This document shows positions 33,401 through 42,513 of a DNA stretch of 64,000 nt, one piece after another. The stretch is from Patiria pectinifera (Eukaryota > Echinodermata > Asteroidea > Valvatida > Asterinidae), in contig CM057147.1 in assembly GCA_029964075.1 (NCBI GenBank), positions 17,381,513 to 17,445,512 on the forward strand, read 5' to 3'. The position numbers and the translations under genes were made by a program. Below the pieces are notes generated by a model. The model worked only from the letters and a program-made list of their open reading frames with translations, did not search any database and had not been told where the DNA came from. Each line of letters opens with the position of its first letter. Positions within the stretch are counted from its first letter, which is position 1.

Positions 33401-36400
33401 AGATGTCTTCTCACGTCTAAGTAATCTGCGGGGGCGATGTTCTGTGACCTCACACGGAAGGGCGAGTCGTCAGAAAGGTGGATTTGGTGTTTGACTGCTG
33501 AAGTGCAGCCAATATCCAAATCCCCTCTGGAGAACACCTGCGACCTATCCCGTAAGAGCCGGGTGACCCGTTCTTTTGTCTCTTCTGGAATTGGGGAACC
33601 CTTGAAGTCAAATTCAAGTGGTTGCTTCTCTGGGACCTCAATATTCGCACAACTGGCCTGATGTCTAGGGGATGTGACTTTTCCATCTAATCTATCTGGG
33701 TGTAGGGACTGAAGCACCTCCACAGCATATGCATGAGCGATGGTGATACCTTCCGGGAGAATGATAGCATGCTCGGACTCATTCCTCACCATCACTGCCA
33801 CCTTGCTTCCGGAATTTGGGGAAATGACGTCTACTGTCCGTTGGACGACCAGACCACCAGGGGAAAAACAGTCTTCATCGGACTCAACCATAATCACTGC
33901 CTCAGCCGGGAATGAATTGTGAATTGAGCCTTGCAGTTCTACATGGTTGCCCCTCTTTATTGACACAGGACCGCTGAGAAGCTGAACATCTGATGCTTTG
34001 CCGTCTGGCCTAGTCGACATGGCAGAAGCTTCAATCTGGAGGTAGGCTGCCACCCAAGCGCTGGTTACCTGTAACTTCTGTAGGAAGTTTGGGCCAGCCT
34101 CTTGTTTGCAGCTTTCCAACAGCCTCCCAACAATGTTGGTGTTCGTGCCTAGAAGGAGAGGTGCTCGGTTGCTGCCATCTCGGCTGGGGGTGACCAGTGC
34201 CAACGTGGTGGTTTCCATGTCAACTCCAGCCGTCTCTTTTGTAAATCGCACTCTCACCTCTATGTACCCCAGGTAAGGCACCGATCGTCCACTTGCTCCC
34301 ACCACAAGAAGATTGGTGATGGGCTGTAGTGGATGATGACGAAGATGAGTCCTGTAAAAGGACTCAGCGATGCACGTTACCTGGGACCCAGTATCCATAA
34401 GGCATGGGACTTGAGTACCCTCTATCTCAGCAGTAAGTATGGCCGGGTTGCCCACCAGTTTCTTTGGTAGCCCTTGGAGGGGGCTACTGCTCATGCTGAG
34501 GGAGAGGGTTGTCTTCTTGGATACTTCTCGCCTTATGGGACTCGGTATACTCTTGGCCGCAGGTTGTCCCGCTACTGGCGGCCACCTTCGTTTCCCAAAG
34601 TGGAAGCGGACTTACACCTTGAGGCCATCTGCTGTTGGACTAGTGGTGCGTTGGTTTCATTTGCGCACTCCGTCAGACGATGTCTGGGCTGGGCTCATGG
34701 GTTGGGCTCATGGGTTGGGTTTGGTTGAGTTTGTTTCTGCATTCAATAGGGGACGTTGAACAATAGAGGGCAATAGGGTCCCCAATTTCCTGAAGGTCCC
34801 CAATTTACGATCATGTACAAAACATATGGGAGGTCTTCCTAAAAAGTTTGAGTACAAATACAAAAGAGGGACAATAGGGGTCCCAGGCAAATACACACTT
34901 GTGTGGGTTGAATTGGGTTGGGTTGAATTGGGCTGGGCTGGGTTGGTCTGAGATGTTTCTAGTCAGGTCTAACTTAACAAAGTTAAAGATGAAAAACTAA
35001 TTTAGAACCGTTTGTCTGCTCCATGTACTTACAATTTTGAAGTCCACTTCATCCAAAGAGCCAAAAAACTGCTGGAGCTCCTTGAATTCCCAACTCGTGA
35101 CATCATTTTCATTGACGCTGACAATGATATCGTTTTCCCTGTTCAAAAACAAACAAAAAACGTTTTGAAGGCCCAATACTTCATGGTGATAATAGAATAG
35201 TCTAAAGCTACTTTTGTACACTAATGACGCAGGATATCCTTATTCCTCTTTTTATCCAGTTATTTATTTTTTTTTTCTGTAAATGAATTTCCAAGTAGGC
35301 CTACATGTATATCATTTCCTTGTTATGTTTTGCCATTTGGCAATTGGGAACACTGATAGTTTTTCACAGAAACATTAAATTGTTCCACTTTTGTTTGATG
35401 GGATAAACTTGTTGGTTTCATTTAACCATGGACCATTTACACCACTTGAATATCAGTTTTGAGATGGTTTATTATTAATTAAGTGATCAATTCACTCAAT
35501 CAATCATTGAATTTAATAGCCTAACGACAGGCTGTCCGATAGAATGATCAGTTAATTACTTGATCAATCTGTCAGCCAATCAATGAATTAATCTGATCGA
35601 TTATAGTTCGCTGATGAAAGTTATTGTCAACTGATTCACTTATAATATCAACTGATCAAAAGATAAATATCCAACCGACTGATTGATCGTTATTTTAACT
35701 GATCGAATGATAGATAAATTAATTGATGGATCATTCATTGATTAATTAGCTTGTTGATAGATTCCAATGACAGAGCAATTAATTCATTTATTTTGTTTAT
35801 AGATTTTATCCGTGGATAGATTAATTGATGCATCATTCAGTTGATCGATCGATTGATAGATTCATATGCTCATCAGAATGAACTACTAACTTCAAGCAGA
35901 ATAAGATGGAATTGATAATGTCAAAACAAGCTTAACCCTAACAACCCTGAGCCCATCAAGCTCCAACAGCGGGTTTTGCTTGATTTTGGCAGGGTTGGTA
36001 CCGAACACTGGCCAGCTGGTGTTGGACTTTGATTGACTGGGTACCAAAGGCCCAGGGAGACCCTGTTGAATTTTGTGAGGTTCGGGGCAGAAGGGCATGA
36101 GATTTGTGAACACGTTGGAGTTCACTGGCATTTCTTCGTGGGTATGCTCACCCACGGTCCTCAGCACAGCTTGTGGTCAAATGTGCATGTACATATTGCT
36201 TTATTTTGTTAGGTTGGGTACCATCCCTATCCAATCACTCGACAATGCATAGGCCCATCCATACCAAGTCAATCAAACTCCAACAGTTGGAGTTTGGCAG
36301 GTTTAGTACTGTTCCCCGTACAAGGCCTGTTGGAGTTAGGCAGTTTTGGTACCAGTGCTTACAGACCTGTATGCAGCTGCTGAAATTTGTTAGGTTTGGT

Positions 36401-37491
36401 ATCCTTTCTAGTGCAAGAGCCTAGGGGGTTAGGGTTAAGGCTGACTCTGTTTAATTGTGATAGTTTTTAATTATATGAGTTTTCTGAATTGGGAAAAAAA
36501 CTTACTGGAGTTTAGAATTGGCCGCCAAACCATCAGGAATTACGCTGTGGACAAGATGACCCTTCGCGTTCTTCCGAATATGCATGCCCAGTCCCACCAT
36601 TCCTCCAATCAGCTTGTCAGGATGCCGCACGTGCACGTTGTTGTCCGGGCGGTGCTCCAGAGAACTCTGCATATAGAATGTCACACAAGTATAAACCATA
36701 ATCGTAATCAAATCCACGCTAATAATAATATTGTGGGGACAAAATATTCGGATTCGGCTGAAGAACAGTCACATTTCCCTCCGATCGTATTTTAGCCGAC
36801 CCTAATTGCAACTGCAAATCAGGTGTACATTCAGTTTTTCATACACGGGATCGGAGATTTAGAAACGCCGGTTGTTTTTTACTGTGTTGCTTCTATAAAG
36901 AGTTGACTTAAAAAGTCATGTTGCTTGTCTGGAATGGAAAACGCGCTTTGGGTTCAGTTTTAAATGCCTTTGTAAACCGATACCGATCGTTTTTTGGTAA
37001 GGTATATATACCTGCGGCAACGGCAAGACTTGGCGAAACGGCTCGACTAATTTCCTGACAATCTTGCGGGCTTGTTTCTTCCCCGTGTGCACCAGGTCGG
37101 AGAATATTCCGTCGATCACATCTTCACCACCTCCAAGCACCTGCTGGAAACCTTGGCTACATGGTAGTTCTCCTTCTTCTTCTTTCTTGTTCCCCTGTCC
37201 AACTCCCTCCCCACCCGGTCCAACGGTGATCGCTTCATCTACCTCTCCACCTCCCGCTAACAGGTTCTCCCCAACATGGGAGTCCCCGAACTTCGGGTTG
37301 CTTTGTAGGCGGCAAAACTGGCGAATTCCCGGTCCGATCTCGTCCGAGACCGAACGCTGGCTCTTGTACACCCTGCTGTCATCATCGTGGTCGGCAGAAG
37401 GCGGTGTTTTCCTCGGCCGCTGAGGCGCGCCAAACGCTGTGGACGCAGTGGGCTTCGCGGCAAGATTTGTCGGCGTGTCGTCTTCACTCAT
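27381..37491 (-). CDS. Nested gene: PDZ domain plus IL-1-like beta-trefoil protein (8 exons, 441 aa)
   Basis: Eight minus-strand exons (37012-37491, 36506-36666, 35033-35138, 30550-30631, 29606-29776, 29185-29279, 28499-28613, 27381-27496) sum to 1326 nt and join in one open frame ending in TGA. All junctions are GT-AG. Layout: residues 1-110 disordered, acidic, no signal peptide; ~125-158 a basic amphipathic segment; ~178-255 a PDZ domain with GLGM carboxylate-binding loop (185-188); ~285-436 beta-rich. The C-terminal 70 residues follow interleukin-1 family proteins in order and spacing: DDRIFFI, then KYTFQLAS, then DFYLTTD, then FFSDKEAVDASGQFCME. IL-1 cytokines also lack signal peptides. 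I do not recognise a named orthologue. The PDZ call is firm; the IL-1-like call is inference. The whole gene lies antisense within one PITPNM intron. Confidence 0.85.
27786..28440 (+). repeat. tRNA-derived SINE, family 1, copy 2, split by a minisatellite
   Basis: TCATTATCAGAGGGTCGGGG, TTCGACTCCAGCTGCTGG and TATGTTGTGTCCT are the SINE head and body. The end (CTCCACCCAGGAGTACG, AACTGGAGATAATGCG, CTGGCCTGATAAGGC) resumes at 28320. The intervening 27880-28315 is CTCAATCCTCCAAAATC minisatellite, flanked by CTAACCC / GGGTTAGGG. Confidence 0.75.
27880..28315. repeat. CTCAATCCTCCAAAATC minisatellite, cluster 2
   Basis: ATTCATCCTCAATCCTCCA then AAATCCTC recurs at least six times, with two ~50-base higher-order units (CTTCAATCACCATTCATCC). 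It starts after TTAACCCTAACCCCCTAGG and ends with GGTGGGTTAGGGTTAA, i.e. inverted ends, so it may be a mobile repeat-bearing element inserted into the SINE. Confidence 0.75.
28499..28613 (-). CDS. Nested gene exon 7: IL-1-like C-terminal segment, part 1
   Basis: GVNSSELTDKISDVWTDD then RIFFIAMQDGKYTFQLASRT. The run (L)TDK..DDRIFFI...KYTFQLAS corresponds in order and spacing to the ITDL..DKRFAFI...SFESA part of IL-1 receptor antagonist and other IL-1 family members. Phase 0 in, 1 out. Confidence 0.88.
29185..29279 (-). CDS. Nested gene exon 6: middle of beta-rich domain
   Basis: RFKRFYYPYGAMAFINVNN then NSPLDHGEPSRI. Aromatic-rich strand pair followed by a polar loop. It completes a Cys codon and ends phase 0 at GTAAGT. 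No paralogous family recognised from this exon alone. Confidence 0.85.
29606..29776 (-). CDS. Nested gene exon 5: start of beta-rich domain
   Basis: GDQVMVDIDVKVHVSQLPF, then GESEPYYIFQNQSGQSPKY and LIFKNNCFCMSTANDLTP: alternating hydrophobic strands of about 5-7 residues separated by turns. That is what the first beta-trefoil leaf would look like. Phase 1 in, 1 out at GTAAGA. Confidence 0.88.
30070..30348. mobile_element. hAT-like G/C-run MITE, 279 bp, 8-bp target duplication
   Basis: The termini CATGGGCGTCGCC and GCGACGCCCATG are inverted, and both flanks read GTAGTACC, a perfect 8-base duplication. The interior has GGGGGGC and a matching C-run, plus a long T/C-rich stretch. It sits in nested-gene intron 4. 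Confidence 0.85.
30550..30631 (-). CDS. Nested gene exon 4: post-PDZ strand
   Basis: VVEREQEDEGGAFVCHKVT then IAIKILLEG. VVERE completes the last PDZ strand begun by DFKI in exon 3. An acidic turn and a hydrophobic strand follow. Acceptor GTTAACAG, donor GTACGC, phase 0 in, 1 out. It was identified by splice sites and frame because it is too short to stand out alone. Confidence 0.8.
31197..32291 (-). CDS. Gypsy pol fragment B: C-terminal RT and RNase H
   Basis: Resumes the RT at the insertion junction: FNRMSQGITNAPATFQRLM, then VYLDDLLIFS (catalytic YLDD). RNase H motifs follow: FLIHTDASITGLGAALYQ, ASRGLSRSKANYPAHKLE, KVLTDNNPLTY. The last residues include KNADADGLSRRPQ, the usual end of gypsy RNase H, after which homology stops and integrase is missing. 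Confidence 0.92.
   Translation of the reverse strand, partial: YQIELEEVDKPKTAFWCPLGFFEFNRMSQGITNAPATFQRLMEKCVGDLNPMDVMVYLDDLLIFSKTLEEHEQRLMEVLVRLQEFGLKLNHAKCQFFQTSVKCLGHVVSRDGVSTDPDKINAVKSWPTPTNARELKSFLGFTGYYRRFVANYSSIARPLNQLTAGCDLTKKKFKKGRMQANYRSATEPFGALWTPHCQDAFDALIGKLTTAPVLGFVDYNSPFLIHTDASITGLGAALYQEQEGRMKVIAYASRGLSRSKANYPAHKLEFLALKWSVTEKFHDYLYGGNFKVLTDNNPLTYILTSAKLDATGQRWLAALANYNFSIQYRPGSKNADADGLSRRPQDVQPRIFPSFPVILPLLAP
32292..33172. mobile_element. 881-bp TA-flanked AGGCC-polyA element inside gypsy RT
   Basis: The ends are AGGCCAAAAAAAAGAATAG and CTATTTTTTTTTTTTGGCC, and the subterminal TTCTGCTTCCGGTTAC/ATCGGAAGCAGAAC is inverted. CGACCGACCCTATTTTT occurs near both ends. TA directly flanks both sides, and the RT frame is continuous if one TA and the element are removed. 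No transposase frame inside. It is the largest member of a family also found at 14216, 41654, 42144 and 52472. Confidence 0.85.
33173..34494 (-). CDS. Gypsy pol fragment A: protease and N-terminal RT
   Basis: About 440 codons open. CLMDTGSQVTCI near residue 31 is the aspartic protease active site (DTGS). Further on, RPSESQFASPIVVVRKENG, RLCIDYSKLN and FTCLDFKSGY are RT fingers/palm motifs, including the first catalytic Asp. The frame stops at the junction with the inserted element. Upstream gag sequence is absent. Confidence 0.9.
35033..35138 (-). CDS. Nested gene exon 3: PDZ, second half
   Basis: It reads ENDIIVSVNENDVTSWEF then KELQQFFGSLDEVDFKI, the G/E-D-x-I-x-x-V-N strand and following helix of a PDZ domain. 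It completes the Gln codon split by intron 2 and ends phase 0 at GTAAGT. Note ENDI where many PDZ domains have GD. Confidence 0.92.
35460..35880. repeat. ATTGATC/TGATCAAT cryptic simple repeat
   Basis: About 420 bases of intermixed GATTAATTGAT, TGATCAAT and CAATCAATC motifs on both strands. AT-rich with many short palindromes (TTAATTAA, TGATCA). No gene. Confidence 0.7.
35930..36440. mobile_element. Probable MITE with CTTAACCCTAAC ends, in nested-gene intron 2
   Basis: The left terminus is GCTTAACCCTAACAACCCTG and the right terminus is CTAGGGGGTTAGGGTTAAGG, inverted. The interior has repeated CTCCAACAG, TTGGCAGG and TTGGTACC motifs in both orientations. It lies between nested-gene exons 2 and 3 and ends 66 bases from exon 2. 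Confidence 0.6.
36506..36666 (-). CDS. Nested gene exon 2: PDZ, first half
   Basis: SSLEHRPDNNVHVRHPDKL is followed by IGGMVGLGMHIRKNAKGHL and VHSVIPDGLAANSKL. GLGM is the PDZ carboxylate-binding loop (GLGF class), and the P-x-G-x-A-x-x-S-x-L pattern is the usual PDZ helix A region. Acceptor ATATGCAG, donor GTAAGT, phase 0 in and 2 out. Confidence 0.92.
37012..37491 (-). CDS. Nested gene exon 1: start codon and disordered N terminus
   Basis: It starts MSEDDTPTNLAAKPTAS, rich in Asp, Ser, Pro and Gly with no hydrophobic leader. It contains DHDDDSRVYKSQRSVSDEI and a Gly/Glu-rich part (GGGEVDEAITVGPGGEG), and ends in a basic amphipathic stretch (VHTGKKQARKIVRKLVEPF). 160 codons, phase 0 out at GTATAT. 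The GC-rich exon creates plus-strand shadow frames. Confidence 0.85.
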
Positions 37492-37620
37492 GCTCGCTCG
37501 GCTATATTTGCCCCGGTAAATTCAACTAGCTAATGTAAGACTATCGCCTCTTGTATTGACTGAGCCGTTAAATAAAAAGTTCAGTATCCTGCTTTCTGTT
37601 TTTATATTCCCCTTGAAGGA
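37492..37620 (-). promoter_or_regulatory. Candidate 5' UTR/promoter of the nested gene
   Basis: On the minus strand a TATTTAA box-like motif lies about 80 bases upstream of the ATG. The ATG context is CGAGCATGAG. CpG is more frequent here than in the surrounding intron. No transcript evidence is available, so the transcription start is a guess. Confidence 0.25.
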
Positions 37621-39744
37621 AGTAGGTTTCACCATATGGAGCCGTAATGCGGTTTCCCAGGCTGAGTCCCAGGAACAAGCCGAGGGTTCAACGGAAATTT
37701 GAGGTCTGGATTGGAAACTGTAACCCGAATCGATGTTGGTTCCAGTTTATGTGAACTATTATGACACGTCACGGGGTAACCTAATTCGAATATTCACGTG
37801 CAAGCAAAGACCATAGATGGTACGGGTCATATGGAAATGGAATAAAACATCTTCTTATTCCATATCTATGTCTAGTATTGACACGGTACAGACAGAGCAC
37901 GCGTTCTACGCACTGTGAGAATCTGGCCAATCAGACTGCGGGAATGGAAGAAACATCATGGAGCATGGCAACCAATGAAATCTTAGAAGGTCTGAAGTCA
38001 ATACATGTACATGTCTATTTGGTACAGAAACCAATATAGATAAGTGTAGTCAGGAACGATGTAATATGTATTGTTAGTTATTGAACGGCTTGTGCCCTTG
38101 CCCCAGGTCTCAGAATACTGCGCTATGTGGTCCTAACCCCGTTACTTACTTGAACCTCACCTCATACCACCAGCCTTGCCCTTAATTCTGTGCATGCATG
38201 CATTTCGTGACCTTGATCGCGTTCAATCAAAATTATGTTACTGTGAGCTGAGGGTGACTGTGGCATGCACACAGGATCACACGATACACCAACTGACCTC
38301 GAGATCACGCGATGTGAAACGAAAACTCTCAACTTCTGGAACCTTCAATATGTGATCGTGATCATCGTGTTATTAGTCCAAACAAAAAATGTTCACATTG
38401 CTCAGATTAAAATTATACACGTGAGGATCAGTTTAAATGCTTCTGTGTTGTTTGAAACGATAAAATTGCTCAGAATTGGAATTAAACATGCAGAACACCT
38501 AACCTGGTGAAAAAAAAAGCGAAGTGGATACTGTACACGTTTTGAGGAAAAAACTTGCCGCAATATTTTTGGTGTCGTTTCTAACACTTCCAATTCAAAA
38601 TTTCACCCACTTATGAATAGTCCCCGAATCAGCTCCCGGGACATGATTCTCGTTCAGACGTTCACAGTTAATGCGCTATCTTTGCAGTATATTTAACTTC
38701 AGTGGGGAAATAGGTTCATTTCTGGGTATTTATCACCAATATTCATACGTGCCTTATATCCGAAAAGTAACCTTAGCTAGCGAATTACCAAAAAGCGTAT
38801 TTGGGCTAAAAATATTCCGTCTGGGGCAGATATGGGGAAAATATTTGGGGGAATTGTGCCTTTGATGATACAAGCATGGCATTTACGGTCCGAGTATGTC
38901 TTAAGAAGGATATTTGGCTATAGGGCCATCACAAATTTGTCGTTTGATCAAATAGAGGTAGAATAGCAAGCAATTTACCATTTTTTTAATGGCTGCTGTA
39001 GCTTGTTGACCGAAACAATAAACTATTGACGTAGATCCAGCCTCATCTGCTATAAAATAGATCCTCAAACTTCACTTGATAAGTTCCGCCCTGCACAACG
39101 CTTACCCAGATGACTAAAAACATGACTACCGAACGGAAACTGGTATGGTTGTTTTAAAAATTACGACAAGAGTTATAGTTTCTGTCAAAACCAAATCTGA
39201 CATAAAGAACCTCTGGCCATCTAGTACGCGTCCAATCGGAAACTTTATTGGCTCCTCATGAAAAATTCCTCAGTTATTTCCTCCGATATAAACAGCTGGT
39301 AATAATCAAGTTTCAGTTATCTTCTGGACCTGTACAGGCATGGCTACCCCTAGCCCTCTGGTGCGCCTATGCACCACCATGGCTCCACCAAGCAACAACC
39401 TCGGTTCGGAGCCGGCTGTAATGAAGACTGAACACGAAAACCTCATAAACTTAGCAAATCAATCTGACTTACCTTCATAATATAGTTTTGGCTTGCAGGA
39501 TATCAAACCATGGAGAAATTTCTCCATGATCAAACTGTTTGTCGGCTTCCCTGGCCTTGCATTGTGATGTGACAGCGAGTACATAGCGACTATTGCAGCG
39601 GCGTCAGTCGAGTGGTTTGCGCCCGCGATCGCAAGCACGTGGCACTGCACAACTTGTGTTGACGATGACAGCAAAACAATAACACGTAGATAGAGGGCGC
39701 GCTTTATGTTCACCGTTAACTCAAATTCAGTTTTTGCAGGTGTT
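37621..39744. other. Intron DNA upstream of the nested gene
   Basis: No exon or clear repeat was found in these 2.1 kb. They may hold regulatory sequence for the divergent, nested gene, but no motif can be named with confidence. Confidence 0.5.
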
Positions 39745-39846
39745 ACATGCCATAGCACAATGAGAAATAATTCCCACCTTGGACTTTTCACGTTATGTAC
39801 ATCATTTTCAAAGGTGGGGGTTATTCCTCATTATGCTATGGCATGT
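39745..39846. repeat. Hairpin, ~35-base arms
   Basis: ACATGCCATAGCACAATGAG then AAATAATTCCCACCTT pairs with AAGGTGGGGGTTATTCC then TCATTATGCTATGGCATGT around a ~30-base loop. Its right edge is exactly where the hAT-like MITE at 39853 was inserted. Confidence 0.75.
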
Positions 39847-39852
39847 TAAAGC

Positions 39853-40230
39853 CAGGCGCGGTTCTAGAACCAATATTTTTGGGGGGGGCTAACACGGTGG
39901 ATCAAGAAAAAATTTTCAGGGAGGCGTGCTGAAATGAAGACCGGTTATTTTTTCCAGACACTTAGGCCTCCGAAAATCAATAGTTGGGTGGGGCTCATGC
40001 CATATTTTCAATGCCGGAGCGCCAATAAAATCCTAAAATCATTCACACTATATTAACTAATGCACCCTTGTCACGACTATTTCTTTAGGAGGGGGGACCG
40101 TTCGCATGTACATCACAATTTTTCTTTTGGCTAATGCAATTTTTTTTTGTACGGAATTTATTTTGGGGGGGCTAGACAAAATTTTGGGGGGGCTTCAGCC
40201 CCCCCTAGCCCCCCCGTAGAACCGCGCCTG
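39853..40230. mobile_element. hAT-like G/C-run MITE, 378 bp, 8-bp target duplication
   Basis: The termini CAGGCGCGGTTCTAG and GTAGAACCGCGCCTG are inverted, and GTTAAAGC occurs directly on both sides. The interior has GGGGGGGGCTA at the left and GCCCCCCCTAGCCCCCCC at the right. Non-coding. Together with the 30070 element it defines a G-run group. Confidence 0.88.
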
Positions 40231-40559
40231 GTTAAAGCGCAATCATTGGCTTTCCAATGACTCCAAATTTATTTCTGAAGCTTAATTTATTCCAAAGATA
40301 TGAAGCGGGAACTTTAACAATGTCCTGCCAAGTTTCTCTAACCTCATTTCGAGAAAAACGACTGTGAAACCACAACACGCATTGCGCCGCCAACGGCAGT
40401 GAAAAATGTTTTTCAGTTTTCCACTTTTGTGGGTGTTTTTTTTCCCAACAAAAATGCATAGTGTGGATACCTTGACTACTCAAAAATACAAAACAATAAA
40501 TATCGATTTTGACAAAATTTGTCTAGTATATCCGAATTCGGGATTTGATTACTCAAAAC

Positions 40560-41540
40560 AAGGTTTTGGGCCAAAAACTTTTTTGATGATGCCGGCTATG
40601 GAAATCGTTGAAGTTTTGGTGGCATTTTTAAAAAAATCTAAAATTGTTCTTTTCTCACTGGATACTGAATGTAATGAGTTGAACTCTTCAGCAAATTCAA
40701 TTCTGGCCTCTAGGCAACTTGTGTGAACTTTTGAGCAAATTTGATTAAATTGTATTTTTGGGTCAAAAACTGACTTTTTTGGTGATACCGGCTATGGAAA
40801 ACGTTGAAGTTTTGGTGGCATTTTGTAAAAAATCTAAAATTGTTCTTTTCTCACTGGATACTAAATGGAATGAGTTGAAATCTTCAGCGAATTCAATTCT
40901 GGCCTCTAGGCAACTTGTGTGAACTTTTGAGCAAATTTGATGAAATTGTATTTTTGGGTCAAAAACTGACTTTTTTGATGTTGCCGGCTATGGAAAACGT
41001 TGAAGTTTTGGTGGCATTTTGTAAAAAATCTAAAATTGTTCTTTTCTCACTGGATACTGAATGGAATGAGTTGAAATCTTCAGGGAATTCAATTCTGGCC
41101 TCTTGGCACCTCGTGTGAACTTTTAAGCAAATTTGATGAAGTTGGATTTTCGGGTGAAAAACTGACTTTTTTTATGATGCCGGCTATGGAAAACGATGAA
41201 GTTTTGGTGGCATTTTGTAAAAAAATCTAACATTTTTCTTTCTCACTGGATACTGAATGTAATGAGTTGAACTCTTCACGAAATTCAATTCTGACCTCTA
41301 GGCACCTCGTGTGAACTTTTGAGCAAATTTGATTAAGTTGGATTTTCGGGTCAAAAACTGACTTTTTTGATGATGCCGGTTATGGAAAGCGTTGAAGTTT
41401 TGGGGGCATTTTACAAAAAAATCTAAAAAGTTGCTTTTCTCACTGGATACTGAGTGTTATGAGTTGAACTCTTAAGGGAATTCAATTCTGGTCTCTAGGT
41501 ACCTTGTGTGAACTTTTGAGCAAATTTGATGAACTTGCGA
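40560..41540 (+). repeat. Array of the ~196-bp repeat, array 2 (about 5 units)
   Basis: Same unit as array 1 (GATGCCGGCTATGGAAA, TCACTGGATACTGAATG, GAGTTGAACTCTTCAG, CTGGCCTCTAGGCA, TTTTGAGCAAATTTGAT), in the same orientation. It is followed at 41556 by AATTTCCGTCCATCTGTCCG, the motif that precedes array 1. The two arrays flank the nested gene about 15 kb apart. Confidence 0.9.
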
Positions 41541-41653
41541 GCCTATGTTATACCAATTTCCGTCCATCTGTCCGGGTGTCCGTTTGGCGTCCGCGTTCAG
41601 ATAAAAATGTTGAAGTTTTTGGTTCTAGCTAACTTGGTAAAAAAATGCAGTTT

Positions 41654-42019
41654 AGGCCAAAAAAAAAATATTTGGTCTCTGGTCAGACCAAAGTTCAGAA
41701 TTGATGCGGTGACGCGGTTGTTTTGGGGGGGGCCCGTTTTTTTTTTTTTGAAGCTTGGATTGTACAGACAAGATGGGTACTATTTTGCTTTTGTTTCATC
41801 CTCATATACATTGTGGACCTCCATAATTTGCCTTGGTGCCCTCCATCATTTGCGTTGGTGCAATTTCCCCATTCCTTGGTACAAAAATTTGAGGAGGTGC
41901 GGCAATAGAGGGTGCTGCTGTAGCTACCGTGAATATTTGAAGAAGAAAAACAGGTTGACGCGCATGATTAAAAACGACGCGCGCGCTGACCAGAGACCGA
42001 CTTATTTTTTTTTTTGGCC
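41654..42019. mobile_element. MITE of the AGGCC-polyA family, GGTCTCTGGTCAG subfamily, copy 1
   Basis: Left AGGCCAAAAAAAAAATATTT then GGTCTCTGGTCAGACC; right GCTGACCAGAGACC then a T-run and GGCC. The interior shares CACCAAGG/CCTTGGTGC and GGTACTATTTTGC blocks with the copy at 52472, in inverse orientation. Flanked by TA on the left and TTA on the right. Confidence 0.75.
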
Positions 42020-42143
42020 TTACATGTATCATCTCTGTAACTTACAATTAGGTTCATTTCTTTGCAGTTAATTTTATGATTTCATTGATACGGTGGCCCT
42101 GGAAGGACATTTTAATTTTGACTTTTTTAATGTGAACCTTGTA

Positions 42144-42513
42144 AGGCAAAACAAAAAGTCTCCGGTTTCTGGTATGCGCGCGCGTCTCCGTAGCCATGCA
42201 CGTCGGCAAAATGAAAAAGTTTTTTTTTTCACTGAAAGATGATGTCTCAAAACTGCCAAACTCACTACTTTGACTGGAATCCTGCTGCTGCACAATTTTA
42301 ACGTGTTTTAGATTGGGTTATGGTCGAGAATAAGCTTTATGTGGCCTCTCTGGACTTTCATATATTTGCACTAAGTTTAGTCGGGCACCATTTGCAGTCA
42401 TCAGCCGACATTTGAAGTAAAAAAATCAGGTAAAAAAACAAAAAGCCGCGTCACTGCACCACTTTTTGGGCAAGCTCCATACCAGAAACCGGAGAGAGAC
42501 TTTTTGGGGGGCC
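42144..42513. mobile_element. MITE of the AGGCC-polyA family inserted in the left TIR
   Basis: It begins AGGCAAAACAAAAAGTCTCC and ends GACTTTTTGGGGGGCC, flanked by TA on both sides. Removing the MITE and one TA restores alignment of the left TIR to the right TIR. Inverse-orientation homologue of 14216-14586. Confidence 0.85.

Larger units (their letters stand above)
31190..34500 (-). mobile_element. Truncated Ty3/gypsy retrotransposon in nested-gene intron 3
   Basis: It contains a retropepsin-like segment, reverse transcriptase and RNase H in gypsy order on the minus strand. No gag, integrase, envelope or LTR was found. The RT is split by an 881-base TA-flanked element. It is in the same orientation as the host nested gene and occupies most of the 4.4-kb intron between exons 3 and 4. 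It is a dead 5'- and 3'-truncated copy, although both remaining frames are open. Confidence 0.92.

Noticed and set aside
31190-34500. Endogenous retrovirus
   Set aside because: Only protease, RT and RNase H are present. There is no envelope, LTR, gag or integrase, and motif style is Ty3/gypsy, so it is recorded as a truncated retrotransposon.
41526-42071. 181-codon frame
   Set aside because: It runs from the satellite array through a MITE with homopolymer runs. No protein family is recognisable.
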